A stretch of DNA of 64,000 bases, taken from NCBI RefSeq assembly GCF_963678635.1, contig NC_087065.1, forward strand, positions 22,325,480-22,389,479. Direction: 5' to 3'. The position numbers were made by a program, and so were the translations under genes. Source of the DNA: Symsagittifera roscoffensis (taxonomy: Eukaryota > Xenacoelomorpha > Acoela > Convolutidae). Shown piece by piece: positions 53,091-64,000 of this stretch (positions are counted from its first letter, which is position 1; every line of letters begins with the position of its first letter). Under the pieces are notes generated by a model, which made no database searches, was not told where the DNA came from, and saw only the letters and a list, made by a program, of their open reading frames with translations.

Positions 53091-54879
53091 TTTAAACTAA
53101 AAAAAAAATTTTTTTTTTGTTTTTTTTTAAAGTTTTTCTACAAACTATTTCAAATTTGCTGTTTACTTTGATTGTCGAATATGTTCAAGTTCTAGTTTTT
53201 TTTCACATAATTTTATCACAGCAGAAAAAAACGACGCTCATTAAAAATGCTACCTGCACAGTAAACGGCTATCCCTGTTAATTTGCCATGGAAAAACGTA
53301 AATCGTAATGAAGTTTTTCAATTTAACATGTCGATCTTTCTTTTTGATATACTTCTTTTCTGGTCACCCAATTCAAAAATAAATTATTGATTTAGGTAAT
53401 TAAAAAGATCAAAACTTCATTGAAAAAATTTTGTGTTCAAATTCAGAATTAATTCAAGGATTTTTCTGCCAGACAAACTTGCACATAAGAATTTTGATGT
53501 TTGTTATCAGTACCCTGGTAGCAAAAAGTGCTGGACATTCAATTTTCAAAAATTTTCGTAAGGTATTTTTTCTCGTGTTATAGAACTGTATGGCTGGTAT
53601 TTTTGTTCTGATCATTGGAAAAATGGGAATGAACACTGTATTCGGGTGTGTTTTTTGTTTGTTATTTTTCACGCAAAATTTTTTTTCTGCGTTTTGATTC
53701 TGCGACTTTTGAGTTTGTTTGTAAGGACTGTAACCCTTATAAAACCTATATATAAGAACGAGGCTTGAATTTTCCTGAAAAACTGTTTGTTGATAGAATT
53801 CATCAAGTGAGTGATTGTTCAATTCGAAAAATTACTCAGTTTTTTACATTTAAAACTGAATTTTTTTTGCTGCAATCGCAAGATGAAAGGGACGCGTTTT
53901 TTTAACTAACCGAAGTGACCAATCAAATCAAAAGAAATAGATTTACGCTGTTTTCAACAAACGAAAATTTAAATTTAAATATAGAGATTTTATAATTTTT
54001 GAGCAACTGTCAAGTTATTTATTTACAAATTAAAGTAAATTTTGTTGACAGCAATGTTTTCTTGGAAAAAATTAGTTTGTGTACAGAATTGATTATCAGA
54101 ACGGTTTTGAAAATTTCTAATTTTACAAAATTCAAATTAACCTAACAACTTATGGTATTCCCAAATAAACTTAGACACACCGTTCCCATGTTATGAGAAA
54201 TTTGTTACTAGCGTTTATAATAAATAATTTAGTTGAAATTGCACTACTAGAAATGTTTGCGTATGAATGTTTACCAGAGTAGCTGGAAACAATTTAAAAT
54301 CTAGAAATTTTACTATCGTTACAAGTATTTCAAAGATAATGGTAAAGTGTACACCTAAGATATTGATCTTGCCTTGCTTTACAAATCTATGAACAAAAAA
54401 TATTTTTGATCTGTACCCTAATTGTATTGGCACAATCAAAACAACTTCAAAGTATATATGTAAACTAACCAAAACAAGCTCGTATCGGGGAAAAATCTTA
54501 AATTTTCTACTGCTGTTTAAAGTTAATAAAAAGTTTTTGGTAAAAAAAAAAACAAAGCGAAAAAAAAATATATATTTTCATGTTATCTCCAACACAAAAA
54601 ATACAAGCTGATGATTTTGAATCTGGTAGCTTTTTAAGGATATTGCTTGCGTTTATTCATTTTAAAATAGCACCATTACCAGGCCAAACTGTGTATTTTG
54701 TGAACTGTAAGCGGACTCCGAAACAAGGACGCTCCTTTTGTCCTTCTTTTGTTCTTTCATTCTCTTCAATCGTTCTGACAAAATTTTATTAAGTTTAAAG
54801 ACTTCGCTTTGGAATCCAGGAATATACAGACACAAAATTGTGCGCCTATACAGTGCACAGTTTGGCATCATACCTGCAC

Positions 54880-55770
54880 CCCGCATTCAGTAAAAAGAAA
54901 AAATAATCGATTGTGTAACAAATATAATTGTAATTTTATCAAAATAATAATTGATTATGAGCGCCAATTTTAGTTGTTCATACGATTTTTTATCCATTAT
55001 AATGATAACATTTTTCGTGACATTAAATAAATTATAATCAATTTTAATTTACTATAAGTTTTCCCAAAAACTGTTTTTATCTCTTATAATCTCTTTTAAT
55101 CTTTTATATTCTATTATAATAGATTATAAGAGCTTAGAATCCTTTTTTTTCTGTCAAAAATCTCTAAAACTAAGATTTTTGTCACTGTTTGGCGGATCTG
55201 AGCACAAAATTTTACCACGAAACAAAAGTTACATAGAGATCCCTTCATATTAGTTGACAAAATCCAGCGGTAGGTAAAATATAAATCTTCTATACGAACC
55301 ATGAAGCTAAAGCAGTGTGCTGATATTTTGGTGGTCAAAAAAAACCTAAAATGTACATCATGAAACAACTATAATCAAAAAGAAGTGAAACAAAAACGCG
55401 TTAAAATTTTGAATTGATTTCAAAATTGTTAAAACAATTTTTCCATTTGTTACTTCAACTACGTCTACAAAAACATGAATTATAAGCAATTTATGTGCAA
55501 GGTCGAAGACATAATGGGCAAACAAAAGGGATTATAAACAGTTATGATCGATTATGATTGAATTTTTCTGAAAATAAATGAATAAGAAATTCGGATAGAA
55601 ATAATCGATTATAATCGAGTATAATGTATTAAAATTGATTTTATTTGATTTCAAAGAGACAGATTTTAATCGATTACTAAATAATTAAAATCATTTTTTT
55701 TTTGAATTTTGTCAGACTGGTACTAAAATTATACGATAATTGAATATTAACGCTTGAAACTGGATGCGGG
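54880..55770. mobile_element. Non-autonomous TIR element, family Z, copy 2 (unit 1)
   Basis: Inverted ends CCCGCATTCAGT (54880-54891) and ACTGGATGCGGG (55759-55770). Subterminal TTATAATC/GATTATAA arrays lie at 54900-55130 and 55540-55690. The 84-codon minus-strand frame at 55114-55368 recurs in unit 2, but its diverged counterpart near 48150 is not open, so it is probably not a gene. Confidence 0.75.
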
Positions 55771-56220
55771 TAATCCATAAGTTAATATCCAAAATTGGCA
55801 AAAATGGCAAGTTTTGAACCCCATAATTTTACAATTAACGGTCGCAGGTGAACTCTCTTTGTAATTATGTGAGCTCAAAATCAGTCACTTTCAATTGATA
55901 TTCAGAAAATCCCGCAAAAATGGCTTGTTAAGTTCTTAAACTGTCCGTACCAAAAAACCTCCTGACAAAAAATGTCCCGCTGTTTTTTTTTCGAAAACTG
56001 GAAAATGAAATGGTTTTATCAAGTGCCTCCAAATTGCTTGATCTATAAACTAAACGTCATTTTTATCATTCAACGGCTAATTTGTTCTTTAGTGATAATA
56101 AAAGTTTTCAAGTTTGATGCCCGATAACTGTTTATCAAAGTCTAGAGTTATCATTTTGGCAGCCGTAGACTCACTATTAGTCGGGATAATCTAAAAAGTA
56201 GTCATGACATAGTCGAAAAA

Positions 56221-56410
56221 GACTCTTTTTCCTTTTAACCTCACCACACAGTTTTATGTTGAACAAGGGTTCTTACAAGGTTAAGTATGAAGACCAAATA
56301 TGTTTGTCATAGCCTAATTAGTCCGCATACCAATTTTTGTAACAATCCGATAATGTGAACAAAACTTAACTTGTAAAATTTCGCTGGTGGGGAAGAAATG
56401 AAAAGGAGCC
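56221..56410. mobile_element. ~190-bp MITE (unit 1)
   Basis: Ends GACTCTTTTTCCTTTT / GAAATGAAAAGGAGCC with 8-bp flanks TCGAAAAA (56213-56220) and TCAAAAAA (56411-56418). It shares the AAGTATGAAGACCAAATATG block with the intron-3 MITE. It is also present in unit 2 (62690-62886), so it was inserted before the duplication. Confidence 0.8.
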
Positions 56411-57143
56411 TCAAAAAATTAGTCGCGGTCTATTCTGGAAGTTAATTGCGATAACCCGAAAACGAGAAGCGATGAACAGAAAAGGAGTCGTGTTTGTCTA
56501 GAAGTCGAAGAAGGCTTGACGTAAGTCGCGGATTTGGAAGCTGCGGATGATCTCAAACATATTCTGAGAAACAATGTTTGGAGGTGAAGATCACTAATTA
56601 ATGAGAACTTAACAGCAATATAGGCTTGAAACTTCAGAAAAGCCTACAGTATAAAAATTTAATTTTTTTAGAAGCAAAATTGAAAAAACTTTATTATATT
56701 GAAACACGTATTGCTTAATTGTATAGAAAAAAAACCTCAAATGCCGCGTGAAATTCAAGTAAATTGCTCAAATTATGCATAAACTTCAAAATAGGTAGCA
56801 AAAAAAGCATCACAAGTGAAAGTTGCGCCGGTCGCGGTGAAAAAACCTTTGGTTGCAGCAGTCGCAGGTATCTTTTCTACCACCTCACATAAGCATAAAT
56901 TTCTCGGTTCAACGAGGGGTTTTGCAGGGTCAAATTTAAAAAATGTCATCAACCCTTGTCGCAGTACTTTAAATGATATCTTAAAACTCAAAAAACTTAT
57001 TAGTATACATTTTTGATCCCAATCTTGTTCAAGGTTTGCGCTTGCCAAATAGTCTTTCTTTATGGCAAAAATTTATTTGCTCTTGTTTCCCAGAAGTTTT
57101 GTCTAAAATCATTATCAGTTGACCTCAACGTCCACGACTTGCT

Positions 57144-57676
57144 CGGAAGTTTGAAAGTCGCCCGTTTATAACAAATCGGTCTGACTAAGTTAGATTTTTT
57201 TTAAGTTAAGACTCTGGTGTGACTAATTTAGGGCCACGGCTGAACAAAAACAACGAAACTTTGCACAGATGATCAAATGTTAATATCCGTGGGCGGATCT
57301 AGGATTTTATCAAAATTTGGATGGGGGCGAATTTTCATAAGATGTTCAAAATGTCGGTCTTTTCCTAAAGTCGGCCAAATTGATTCTTATAAGCTCTCCC
57401 AAAGCACTATAAAGACCCTGTTTTGGCCAAACTTTCAGGCAATTTTGAAAAAATAGGCAAAAAGCGTTTTTAAGCACTTTTTGGAATAATGAATTTCTCA
57501 GAATAGTATAAAGGTCGACAGGGGGCCAAATCCCTAAAAGGCGGGCGGGCGTCCGCCTCACCGCCCCCCCCCCCCCCAAGCACGCCACTGTTGTTATCTC
57601 ACTTAGAGCCTGAAAACTCAACACTGGCAACACACTAGTGCTTTTTTCCGGTTTATTTTTCACTCATTTTTTAATC
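57144..57676. other. Spacer between the two 6-kb units, with a hAT-like MITE
   Basis: About 530 bp unique to this place. 57288-57593 looks like one element: the left end CCGTGGGCGGATCTAGG and the reverse complement of the right end (CAGTGGCGTGCTTGGGGG) resemble the CAGTGGCGGATCTAGG-type ends of many hAT-derived MITEs. A run of 14 C lies near the right end. Flanking 8-mers are only loosely similar. Confidence 0.5.
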
Positions 57677-57712
57677 AATTTGGCAAAGTGAACAAGCTCA
57701 CAATTGTGATGT

Positions 57713-57746
57713 AAAGTATGAAGAACAGATTTGTTCTTCATACTTT
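57713..57746. other. Hairpin (unit 2)
   Basis: Arms AAAGTATGAAGAAC and GTTCTTCATACTTT around AGATTT; the counterpart of 51205-51240. Confidence 0.75.
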
Positions 57747-58496
57747 GCGTTGTAATATTACGCGTTTAGCAATAATTACACGTACAAAAACTATAAAAAA
57801 ATCAATATTTCGAATGGTGGAAGCGAGCGTGGAAAAAGCTTCAGTTTTTATTAACGCCCAATAGCTATAAAAGTTGGCATTCTGACTAATCCAGCTGTTC
57901 TAAAAATATTCTATCTTCAAAATTGACATTCAAATAATTTGAAGCTAAAATGAGGCAAAAGAAGTTGTTCTGAAACAAAACAATTACACAAAACTTAGTC
58001 CGCTCTTTTTGTCAAAAATTCTCATAGTCTTGCAAAACCGAAAGTAATAAAAAAATTTTAAAGAAAAAAATAATAAAAGATTCGAAATTTTATTTACATT
58101 TTGTTTGTATGTTATCTACAACAAGTAAAATGAAGCAATACAGTTGTTACCCACGCCAGACAACTGGTGTGGGTAATTTATTGTGTGCTGAGAACTTAAT
58201 TGTTTTCAAAAGCACCGGTCACAAGTAACAAGCGTACTGAATTAAGACGTAAAAACATCAATCTTTTGATATTAAAAAAATCCAAAACAAAATTCTTTTT
58301 GTTTTTTTTTTCAAAAATTAATGCCGAAAAATTTTTTTCTGGGAAAGTTGGAACATTCAAATATCGGCGTTTTCTTTCTACTTTAATGTCAAAAAGTCGA
58401 TGTTTTTGAAAAAAAATTTTTTCAAAAAGTGCTGGACATACAATTTTTAAAAATTTTCCTGAGGGAATTTTTTTTCTCGTGTTATAGAATTGTATG

Positions 58497-58527
58497 GCTA
58501 GCATTTTTTGATCCAAAAAATGCTAGC
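58497..58527. other. Foldback (unit 2)
   Basis: Same 13-bp perfect stem and GATCC loop as at 51991-52021. Confidence 0.75.
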
Positions 58528-58579
58528 ATTTTGTAATATATTCCTGTGTGCTCTAGTTTTTTTTCTTTTTTTTTCTTTT

Positions 58580-59600
58580 CCACGCAAAATCAGCTACCAC
58601 AAATTATCATCGGATTGGGTTGAGTGATATGTCATATGAAAGCCATGATTCAAACGACGTCAAAAATTTCAAAAAAATTTTCTCGGTGTTGAGAAAAACC
58701 GGTTTGAAATTTTCTGATTTTTGCCTAATCTCGAGCGAGTGAGCGGGCGTACATTACCCAAATATTTTCTCAAGTTAACAGAGTTTTTGGAGTTTTAAGC
58801 TTCATATGAGGAATCAAAATTTTCAAAACTTCGGAAATGGGGAGGAACATTGTATTTGGGTGTGTTATAGTTTTTTATTTTTTTGTTTTGTATTCCACGC
58901 AAAATCAGCTACCACAAATAATCATCGGACTGGGTTGAGTGATTTATCATATTAAAGCCCTTTAATTTGTGATTCGAACGACACTAAAATTTTCGCAATA
59001 GTTTTCCCGGTGTCGAGAAAAACCGGTTTGAAACTTTTGATTTATGTCTCATTTCGAGCGAGTGAGCAGGTGTACATTACTCAAGTATTTACCAAAATAA
59101 AGTTATTTTTAAGCGCCATAATAAGAATCGAAATCTTCAAAGCTTCGAAAAAAGTTTAAAAAATTGTTTTTTAAGTTTTTAAATAAAAAAAAACAATTCT
59201 TTCGAAATTTTTAATTTTTTTATTTTTTCATCAAAAATTTTTTAAATTGGCCTAATTTATTTTGACTGTCCAATATGCCTAAGTTCTAAGTTTTTGCTCA
59301 ACTCTCTTCATCAGAGCAGAAAACAAACGACACTAATTAGAAAAAAACTTATTGTTTGAGTGATATTTCATATTAAAGTCCTTAAAGTCGTGATTTGAAC
59401 GACATCAAAAAATTTTAAAATAGTTTCCTTGGTGTCGAGAAAAACCGGTTTGAAGTTTTTTTTTGTCTAATTTCTTGCGAGTGATCAGGCGTACATTAGC
59501 TTATTTACTCTTTATTTAAGCCGTACAAATTAAGTTTCACTCGAATAAATTCAGTTTTTAGAGTTTTAAGCGCCATATTAATCTCAAAATTGAAAAGTTT
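58580..59600. repeat. Three diverged repeats with GAGAAAAACCGGTTTG core (unit 2)
   Basis: Counterpart of 52066-53090; cores at about 58686, 59009 and 59432. The core motif is the best kept part among the three repeats in both units. Confidence 0.8.
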
Positions 59601-61344
59601 TTAAACTAAAAAAAAAATTTTACGACTTTTTTTTGTTTTTTTTTAAAGTTTTTCTACAAACTATTTCAAATTTGCTGTTTACTTTGATTGTCGAATATGT
59701 TCAAGTTCTAGTTTTTTTTCACATAATTTTATCACAGCAGAAAAAAACGACGCTCATTAAAAATGCTACCTGCACAGTAAACGGCTATCCCTGTTAATTT
59801 GCCATGGAAAAACGTAAATCGTAATGAAGTTTTTCAATTTAACATGTCGATCTTTCTTTTTGATATACTTCTTTTCTGGTCACCCAATTCAAAAATAAAT
59901 TATTGAATTAGGTAATTAAAAAGATCAAAACTTCATTGTAAAAATTTTGTGTTGAAATTCAGAATTAATTCAAGGATTTTTCTGCCAGACAAATTTGCAC
60001 ATAAGAATTTTGATGTTTGTTATCAGTACCCTGGTAGCAAAAAGTGCTGGACATACAATTTTCAAAAATTTTCGTAAGGTATTTTTTCTCGTATTATAGA
60101 ATTGTATGGCTGGTATTTTTGTTCTGATCATTGGAAAAATGGGAATGAACACTGTATTCGGGTGTGTTTTAGTTTTTGTTTGTTATTTATCACGCAAAAC
60201 TTTTTTTTTCTGCGTTTTGATTCTGCGACTTTGGAGTTTGTTTCTAAGGACTGTAACCCTTATAAAACCTATATATAAGAACGAGGCTTGAACTTTACTG
60301 AAAAACTGTTTGTTGATAGAATTCATCAAGTGAGTGATTGTTCAATTCGAAAAATTACTCAGTTTTTGACATTTAAAACTGAATTTTTTTTGCTGCAATC
60401 GCAAGATGAAAGGGATGCATTTTTTTTGAACTAACCGAAGTGACCAATCAAATCAAAAAAAATAGATTTACGCTGTTTTCAACAAACGAAAATTTAAATT
60501 TAAGTATAACGATTTAATAATTTTTGAGCAACTGTCAAGTTATTTATTTACAAATTAAAGTAAATTTTGTTGACAGCAATGTTTTCTTGGAAAAAATTAG
60601 TTTGTGTACAGAATTGATTATCAGAACGGTTTTGAAAATTTCTAAATTTACAAAATTCAAATTAACCTAACAACTTATGGTATTCCCAAATAAACTTAGA
60701 CACACCGTTCCCATGTTATGAGAAATTTGTTACTAGCGTTTATAATAAATAATTTAGTTGAAATTGCACTACTAGAAATGTTTGCGTATGAATGTTTACC
60801 AGAGTAGCTGGAAACAATTTAAAATCTAGAAATTTTACTATCGTTACAAGTATTTTAAAGATAATGGTAAAGTGTACACCTAAGATATTGATCTTGCCTT
60901 GCTTTACAAATCTATGAACAAAAATATTTTTGATCTGTACGCTAATTGTATTGGCACTGCTGTTTAAATTTTCTACTGCTGTTTAAAGTTAATAAAAAGT
61001 TTTTGGTAAAAAAAAAACCAAGCGAAAAAAAAATATATATTTTCATGTTATCTCCAACACAAAAAATACAAGCTGATGATTTTGAATCTGGTAGCTTTTT
61101 AAGGATATTGCTTGCGTTTATTCATTTTAAAATAGCACCATTACCAGGCCAAACTGTGTATTTTGTGAACTGTAAGCGGACTCCGAAACAAGGACGCTCC
61201 TTTTGTCCTTCTTTTGTTCTTTCATTCTCTTCAATCGTTCTGACAAAATTTTATTAAGTTTAAAGACTTCGCTTTGGAATCCAGGAATATACAGACACAA
61301 AATTGTGCGCCTATACAGTGCACAGTTTGGCATCATACCTGCAC

Positions 61345-62236
61345 CCCGCATTCAGTAAAAAGAAAAAATAATCGATTGTGTAACAAATATAATTGTAATT
61401 TTATCAAAATAATAATTGATTATGAGCGCCAATTTTAGTTGTTCATACAATTTTTTATCCATTATAATGATAACATTTTTCGTGACATTAAATAAATTAT
61501 AATCAATTTGAATTTACTATAAGTTTTCCCAAAAACTGTTTTTATCTCTTATAATCTCTTTTAATCTTTTATATTCTATTATAATAGATTATAAGAGCTT
61601 AGAATCCTTTTTTTTTCTGTCAAAAATCTCTAAAACTAAGATTTTTGTCACTGTTTGGCTGATCTGAGCACAAAATTTTACCACGAAACAAAAGTTACAT
61701 AGAGATCCCTTCATATTAGTTGACAAAATCCAGCGGTAGGTAAAATATAAATCTTCTATACGAACCATGAAACTAAAGCAGTGTGCTGATATTTTGGTGG
61801 TCAAAAAAAACCTAAAATGTACATCATCAAACAACTATAATCAAAAAGAAGTGAAACAAAAACACGTTAAAATTTTGAATTGATTTCAAAATTGTTAAAA
61901 CAATTTTTCCATTTGTTACTTCAACTACGTCTACAAAAAACATGAATTATAAGCAATTTATGTGCAAGGTCGAAGACATAATGGGCAAACAAAAGGGATT
62001 ATAAACAGTTATGATCGATTATGATTGAATTTTTCTGAAAATAAATGAATAAGAAATTCGGATAGAAATAATCGATTATAATCGAGTATAATGTATTAAA
62101 ATTGATTTTATTTGATTTCAAAGAGACAGATTTTAATCGATTACTAAATAATTAAAATCATTTTTTTTTGAATTTTGTCAGACTGGTACTAAAATTATAC
62201 GATAATTGAATATTAACGCTTGAAACTGGATGCGGG
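61345..62236. mobile_element. Non-autonomous TIR element, family Z, copy 3 (unit 2)
   Basis: Ends CCCGCATTCAGT (61345-61356) and ACTGGATGCGGG (62225-62236); nearly identical to 54880-55770. Confidence 0.75.
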
Positions 62237-62689
62237 TAATCCATAAGTTAATATCCAAAATTGGCAAAAATGGCAATTTTTGAACCCCATAATTTTACAA
62301 TTAACGGTCGCAGGTGAACTCTCTTTGTAAATATGTGAGCTCAAAATCAGTCACTTTCAATTGATATTCAGAAAATCCCGCAAAAATGGCTTGTTAAGTT
62401 CTTAAACTGTCCGTACCAAAAAACCTCCTGACAAAAAATGTCCCGCTGTTTTTTTTCTCGAAAACTGGAAAATGAAATGGTTTGATCAAGTGCCTCCAAA
62501 TTGCTTGATCTATAAACTAAACGTCATTTTTATCATTCAACGGCTAATTTGTTCTTTAGTGATAATAAAAATTTTCAAGTTTGATGCCCGATAACTGTTT
62601 ATCAAAGTCTAGAGTTATCAATTTTTGGCAGCCGTAGACTCACTATTAGTCGGGATAATCTAAAAAGTAGTCATGAAATAGTCAAAAAA

Positions 62690-62886
62690 AGCTCTTTTTC
62701 CTTTTACCCCCACCGCACAATTTTATGTTGAGCGAGGGTTTTTACAAGGTTAAGTATGAAGACCAAATATGTTTGTCATAGCCTAATTAGTCCGCCTAAT
62801 TAGTCCGCATTTTTGTAACAATTCGATAATGTGAACAAAACTTTACTTGTAAAATTTCGCTGGTGGGGAAGAAATGAAAAAGAGCC
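62690..62886. mobile_element. ~197-bp MITE (unit 2 copy of 56221-56410)
   Basis: Ends AGCTCTTTTTCCTTTT / GAAATGAAAAAGAGCC, flanked by TCAAAAAA on the left and TCGAAAAA on the right. It keeps the family's end sequence slightly better than the unit 1 copy. Confidence 0.8.
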
Positions 62887-63125
62887 TCGAAAAATTAGTC
62901 GCGGTCTATTCTGGAAGTTAATTGCGATAACCCGAAAACGAGAAGCGATGAACAGAAAAGGAGTCGTGTTAGTCTAGAAGTCGAAGAAGGCTTGACGTAA
63001 GTCGCGGACTTGGAAGCTGCGGATGACCTCAAACAAAAGTCTGAGAAACAATGTTTGGAGGTGAAGATCGCTAATTAATGAGAACTTAACATCAATATAG
63101 GCTTGAAACTTCAGAAAAGCCTACA

Positions 63126-63341
63126 GGCTCTTTTCCAGTTTCCCCCCTTTCAAAATACTGAGTCTTATGTTTGTTTTACGTGTTATTACGGCTAAATGCG
63201 TGATGTTACGCTTTAAAGTATGAAGAACAAATCTGTTCAGAATTGTCGATTTGTTCACCACGCAAAATTTTATTGCTTTATGACTACGTTAAATAGACTT
63301 TTCAAAATTGAAATTCAAAGGGGGGGGACTGGAAAAGAGCC
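63126..63341. mobile_element. 216-bp MITE present only in unit 2
   Basis: Perfect 14-bp inverted ends GGCTCTTTTCCAGT / ACTGGAAAAGAGCC. Perfect 8-bp target duplication AGCCTACA (63118-63125 and 63342-63349), with the single empty target at 56641-56648 in unit 1. C and G runs lie just inside the ends, and the TAAAGTATGAAGAACAAAT core is shared with the intron-3 MITE. There is no coding sequence. The 8-bp duplication suggests hAT or Merlin transposase. Confidence 0.95.
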
Positions 63342-63835
63342 AGCCTACAGTAAAAAAAATTTAATTTTTTAGACGCAAAATTGAAAAAGTTTTATTATAT
63401 TGAAACACGTATTGCTTAATTGTATAGCAAAAAAACGTCAAATGCCGCGCGAAATTTAAATAAATTGCACAAATTATGCATAAAATTCAAAATAGGTAGC
63501 AAAAAAAGCATCACAAGTGAAAGTTGCGCCGGTCGCGGTGAAAATATCTTCGATTGCAGCAGTCGCAGGTATCTTTTCTACCACCTCACATAAGCATAAA
63601 TTCAGCGAGGGTTTTGCAGGGTTAAATTTAAAAAATGTCATCAACCCTTGTCGCAGTACTTTAAATGATATCTTAAAACTCAAAAAACTTATTAGTATAC
63701 ATTTTTGATTCCAATCTTGTTCAAGGTTTGCGCTTGCCAAATAGTCTTTCTTTATGGCAAAAATTTATTTGCTCTTGTTTCCCAGAAGTTTTGTCTAAAA
63801 TCATTATCATTTGACCTCAACGTCCACGACTTGCT

Positions 63836-64000
63836 TTTCCACCTTCCCCCCACATTTCAGTTTCAGATTAAAAAAATAAATTTTGCGTTGTCATAGTGTA
63901 ATGAAATTTTACATGATGAACACACTACCAGACTAACTATTGTGAACACATTTGTTTTACATACTTTACTTCGTAACATCAAGCATTCAGCCATAATAAC
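63836..64000. repeat. Diverged partial MITE of the same family, cut by the window end
   Basis: TTTTCCACCTTCCCCCCAC, AAATTTTGCGTTGTCATA, TGAACACATTTGTTTTACATACT and CATTCAGCCATAATAAC follow the inner order of the 63126-63341 MITE in reverse complement. It starts exactly where unit 2 stops. Confidence 0.55.

Larger units (their letters stand above)
51170..57143. repeat. Unit 1 of a ~6-kb tandem duplication
   Basis: Matches 57677-63835 from AATTTGGCAAAGTG to CGTCCACGACTTGCT with only scattered differences. It contains no gene. Parts in order: hairpin (51205-51240), foldback (51991-52021), three diverged ~300-400-bp repeats (52066-53090), AT-rich DNA, family-Z element (54880-55770), MITE (56221-56410), AT-rich DNA. 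The empty target AGCCTACA of the MITE present in unit 2 is at 56641-56648. Confidence 0.95.
57677..63835. repeat. Unit 2 of the ~6-kb tandem duplication
   Basis: Direct copy of 51170-57143 in the same order and orientation. The main difference is the 216-bp MITE at 63126-63341. Smaller ones are a 17-bp tandem step (CCTAATTAGTCCGC twice, about 62781-62808) and a few missing bases. The duplication is recent relative to its internal repeats. Confidence 0.95.

Noticed and set aside
54580-54792. 70-codon plus-strand frame starting MLSPTQKIQADDF, repeated at about 61045
   Set aside because: Present twice only because of the 6-kb duplication; no domain and no supporting splice or promoter signals.
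55114-55368. 84-codon minus-strand gene conserved in both 6-kb units
   Set aside because: Conservation follows from the recent duplication. The older relative at about 48150 does not keep the frame.

Overview
The window looks like AT-rich intergenic and accessory DNA from an invertebrate metazoan; I cannot name the species. The reasons are a multi-exon EamA/SLC35-type transporter gene with GT-AG introns, a C-type-lectin-like gene fragment, and a mixture of a Ty3/gypsy retrotransposon, a LINE, Penelope-like elements and many short inverted-repeat DNA elements. There is no bacterial operon structure, no CRISPR array and no rRNA or tRNA gene that I can support.

Layout. 1-2473 is the repeat-rich leader of a giant Ty3/gypsy-type LTR retrotransposon. 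Its Gag-Pol frame fills 2474-11956 (3160 aa), followed by a 129-codon frame (12399-12788) and a 1162-aa frame of unknown function (12604-16092). A 27-nt purine tract and an LTR beginning near 16130 follow. The element reaches at least about 17.7 kb, its coding part looks whole, and its 5' LTR must lie left of the window. Two features stand out: the C-terminus of Gag-Pol looks like a macro domain of the OARD1/TARG1 type, and a 12-nt word recurs in the coding region (in two reading frames) and in the LTR.

17.7-22.5 kb holds a decayed LINE with ORF1, endonuclease and reverse transcriptase remnants and a 364-bp tandem duplication over the endonuclease. 22.5-35.0 kb is a mosaic of decayed Penelope-like elements (minus strand) and antisense LTR-like blocks related to the gypsy LTR. 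A compound unit [Penelope + LTR block] of about 5-6 kb occurs twice in tandem. One copy has a triplicated ~655-bp segment; the other keeps the Penelope N-terminal half. 35-43 kb has further fragments, a small inverted-repeat element, and a ~985-bp terminal-inverted-repeat element carrying a C-rich (quadruplex-prone) array.

44.0-46.9 kb contains the one convincing host gene, a four-exon drug/metabolite-type transporter on the plus strand (338 aa). Its last intron contains a duplicated splice acceptor with the first codons of exon 4, and a 203-bp MITE sits in the pyrimidine tract of the acceptor that the gene must use. 50.1-50.8 kb (minus strand) holds two 3' exons of a C-type-lectin-like gene. 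51.2-63.8 kb is a ~6-kb tandem duplication of noncoding, repeat-rich DNA. The second unit carries a 216-bp MITE with an 8-bp target duplication; the matching site in the first unit is empty, which orders the two events.
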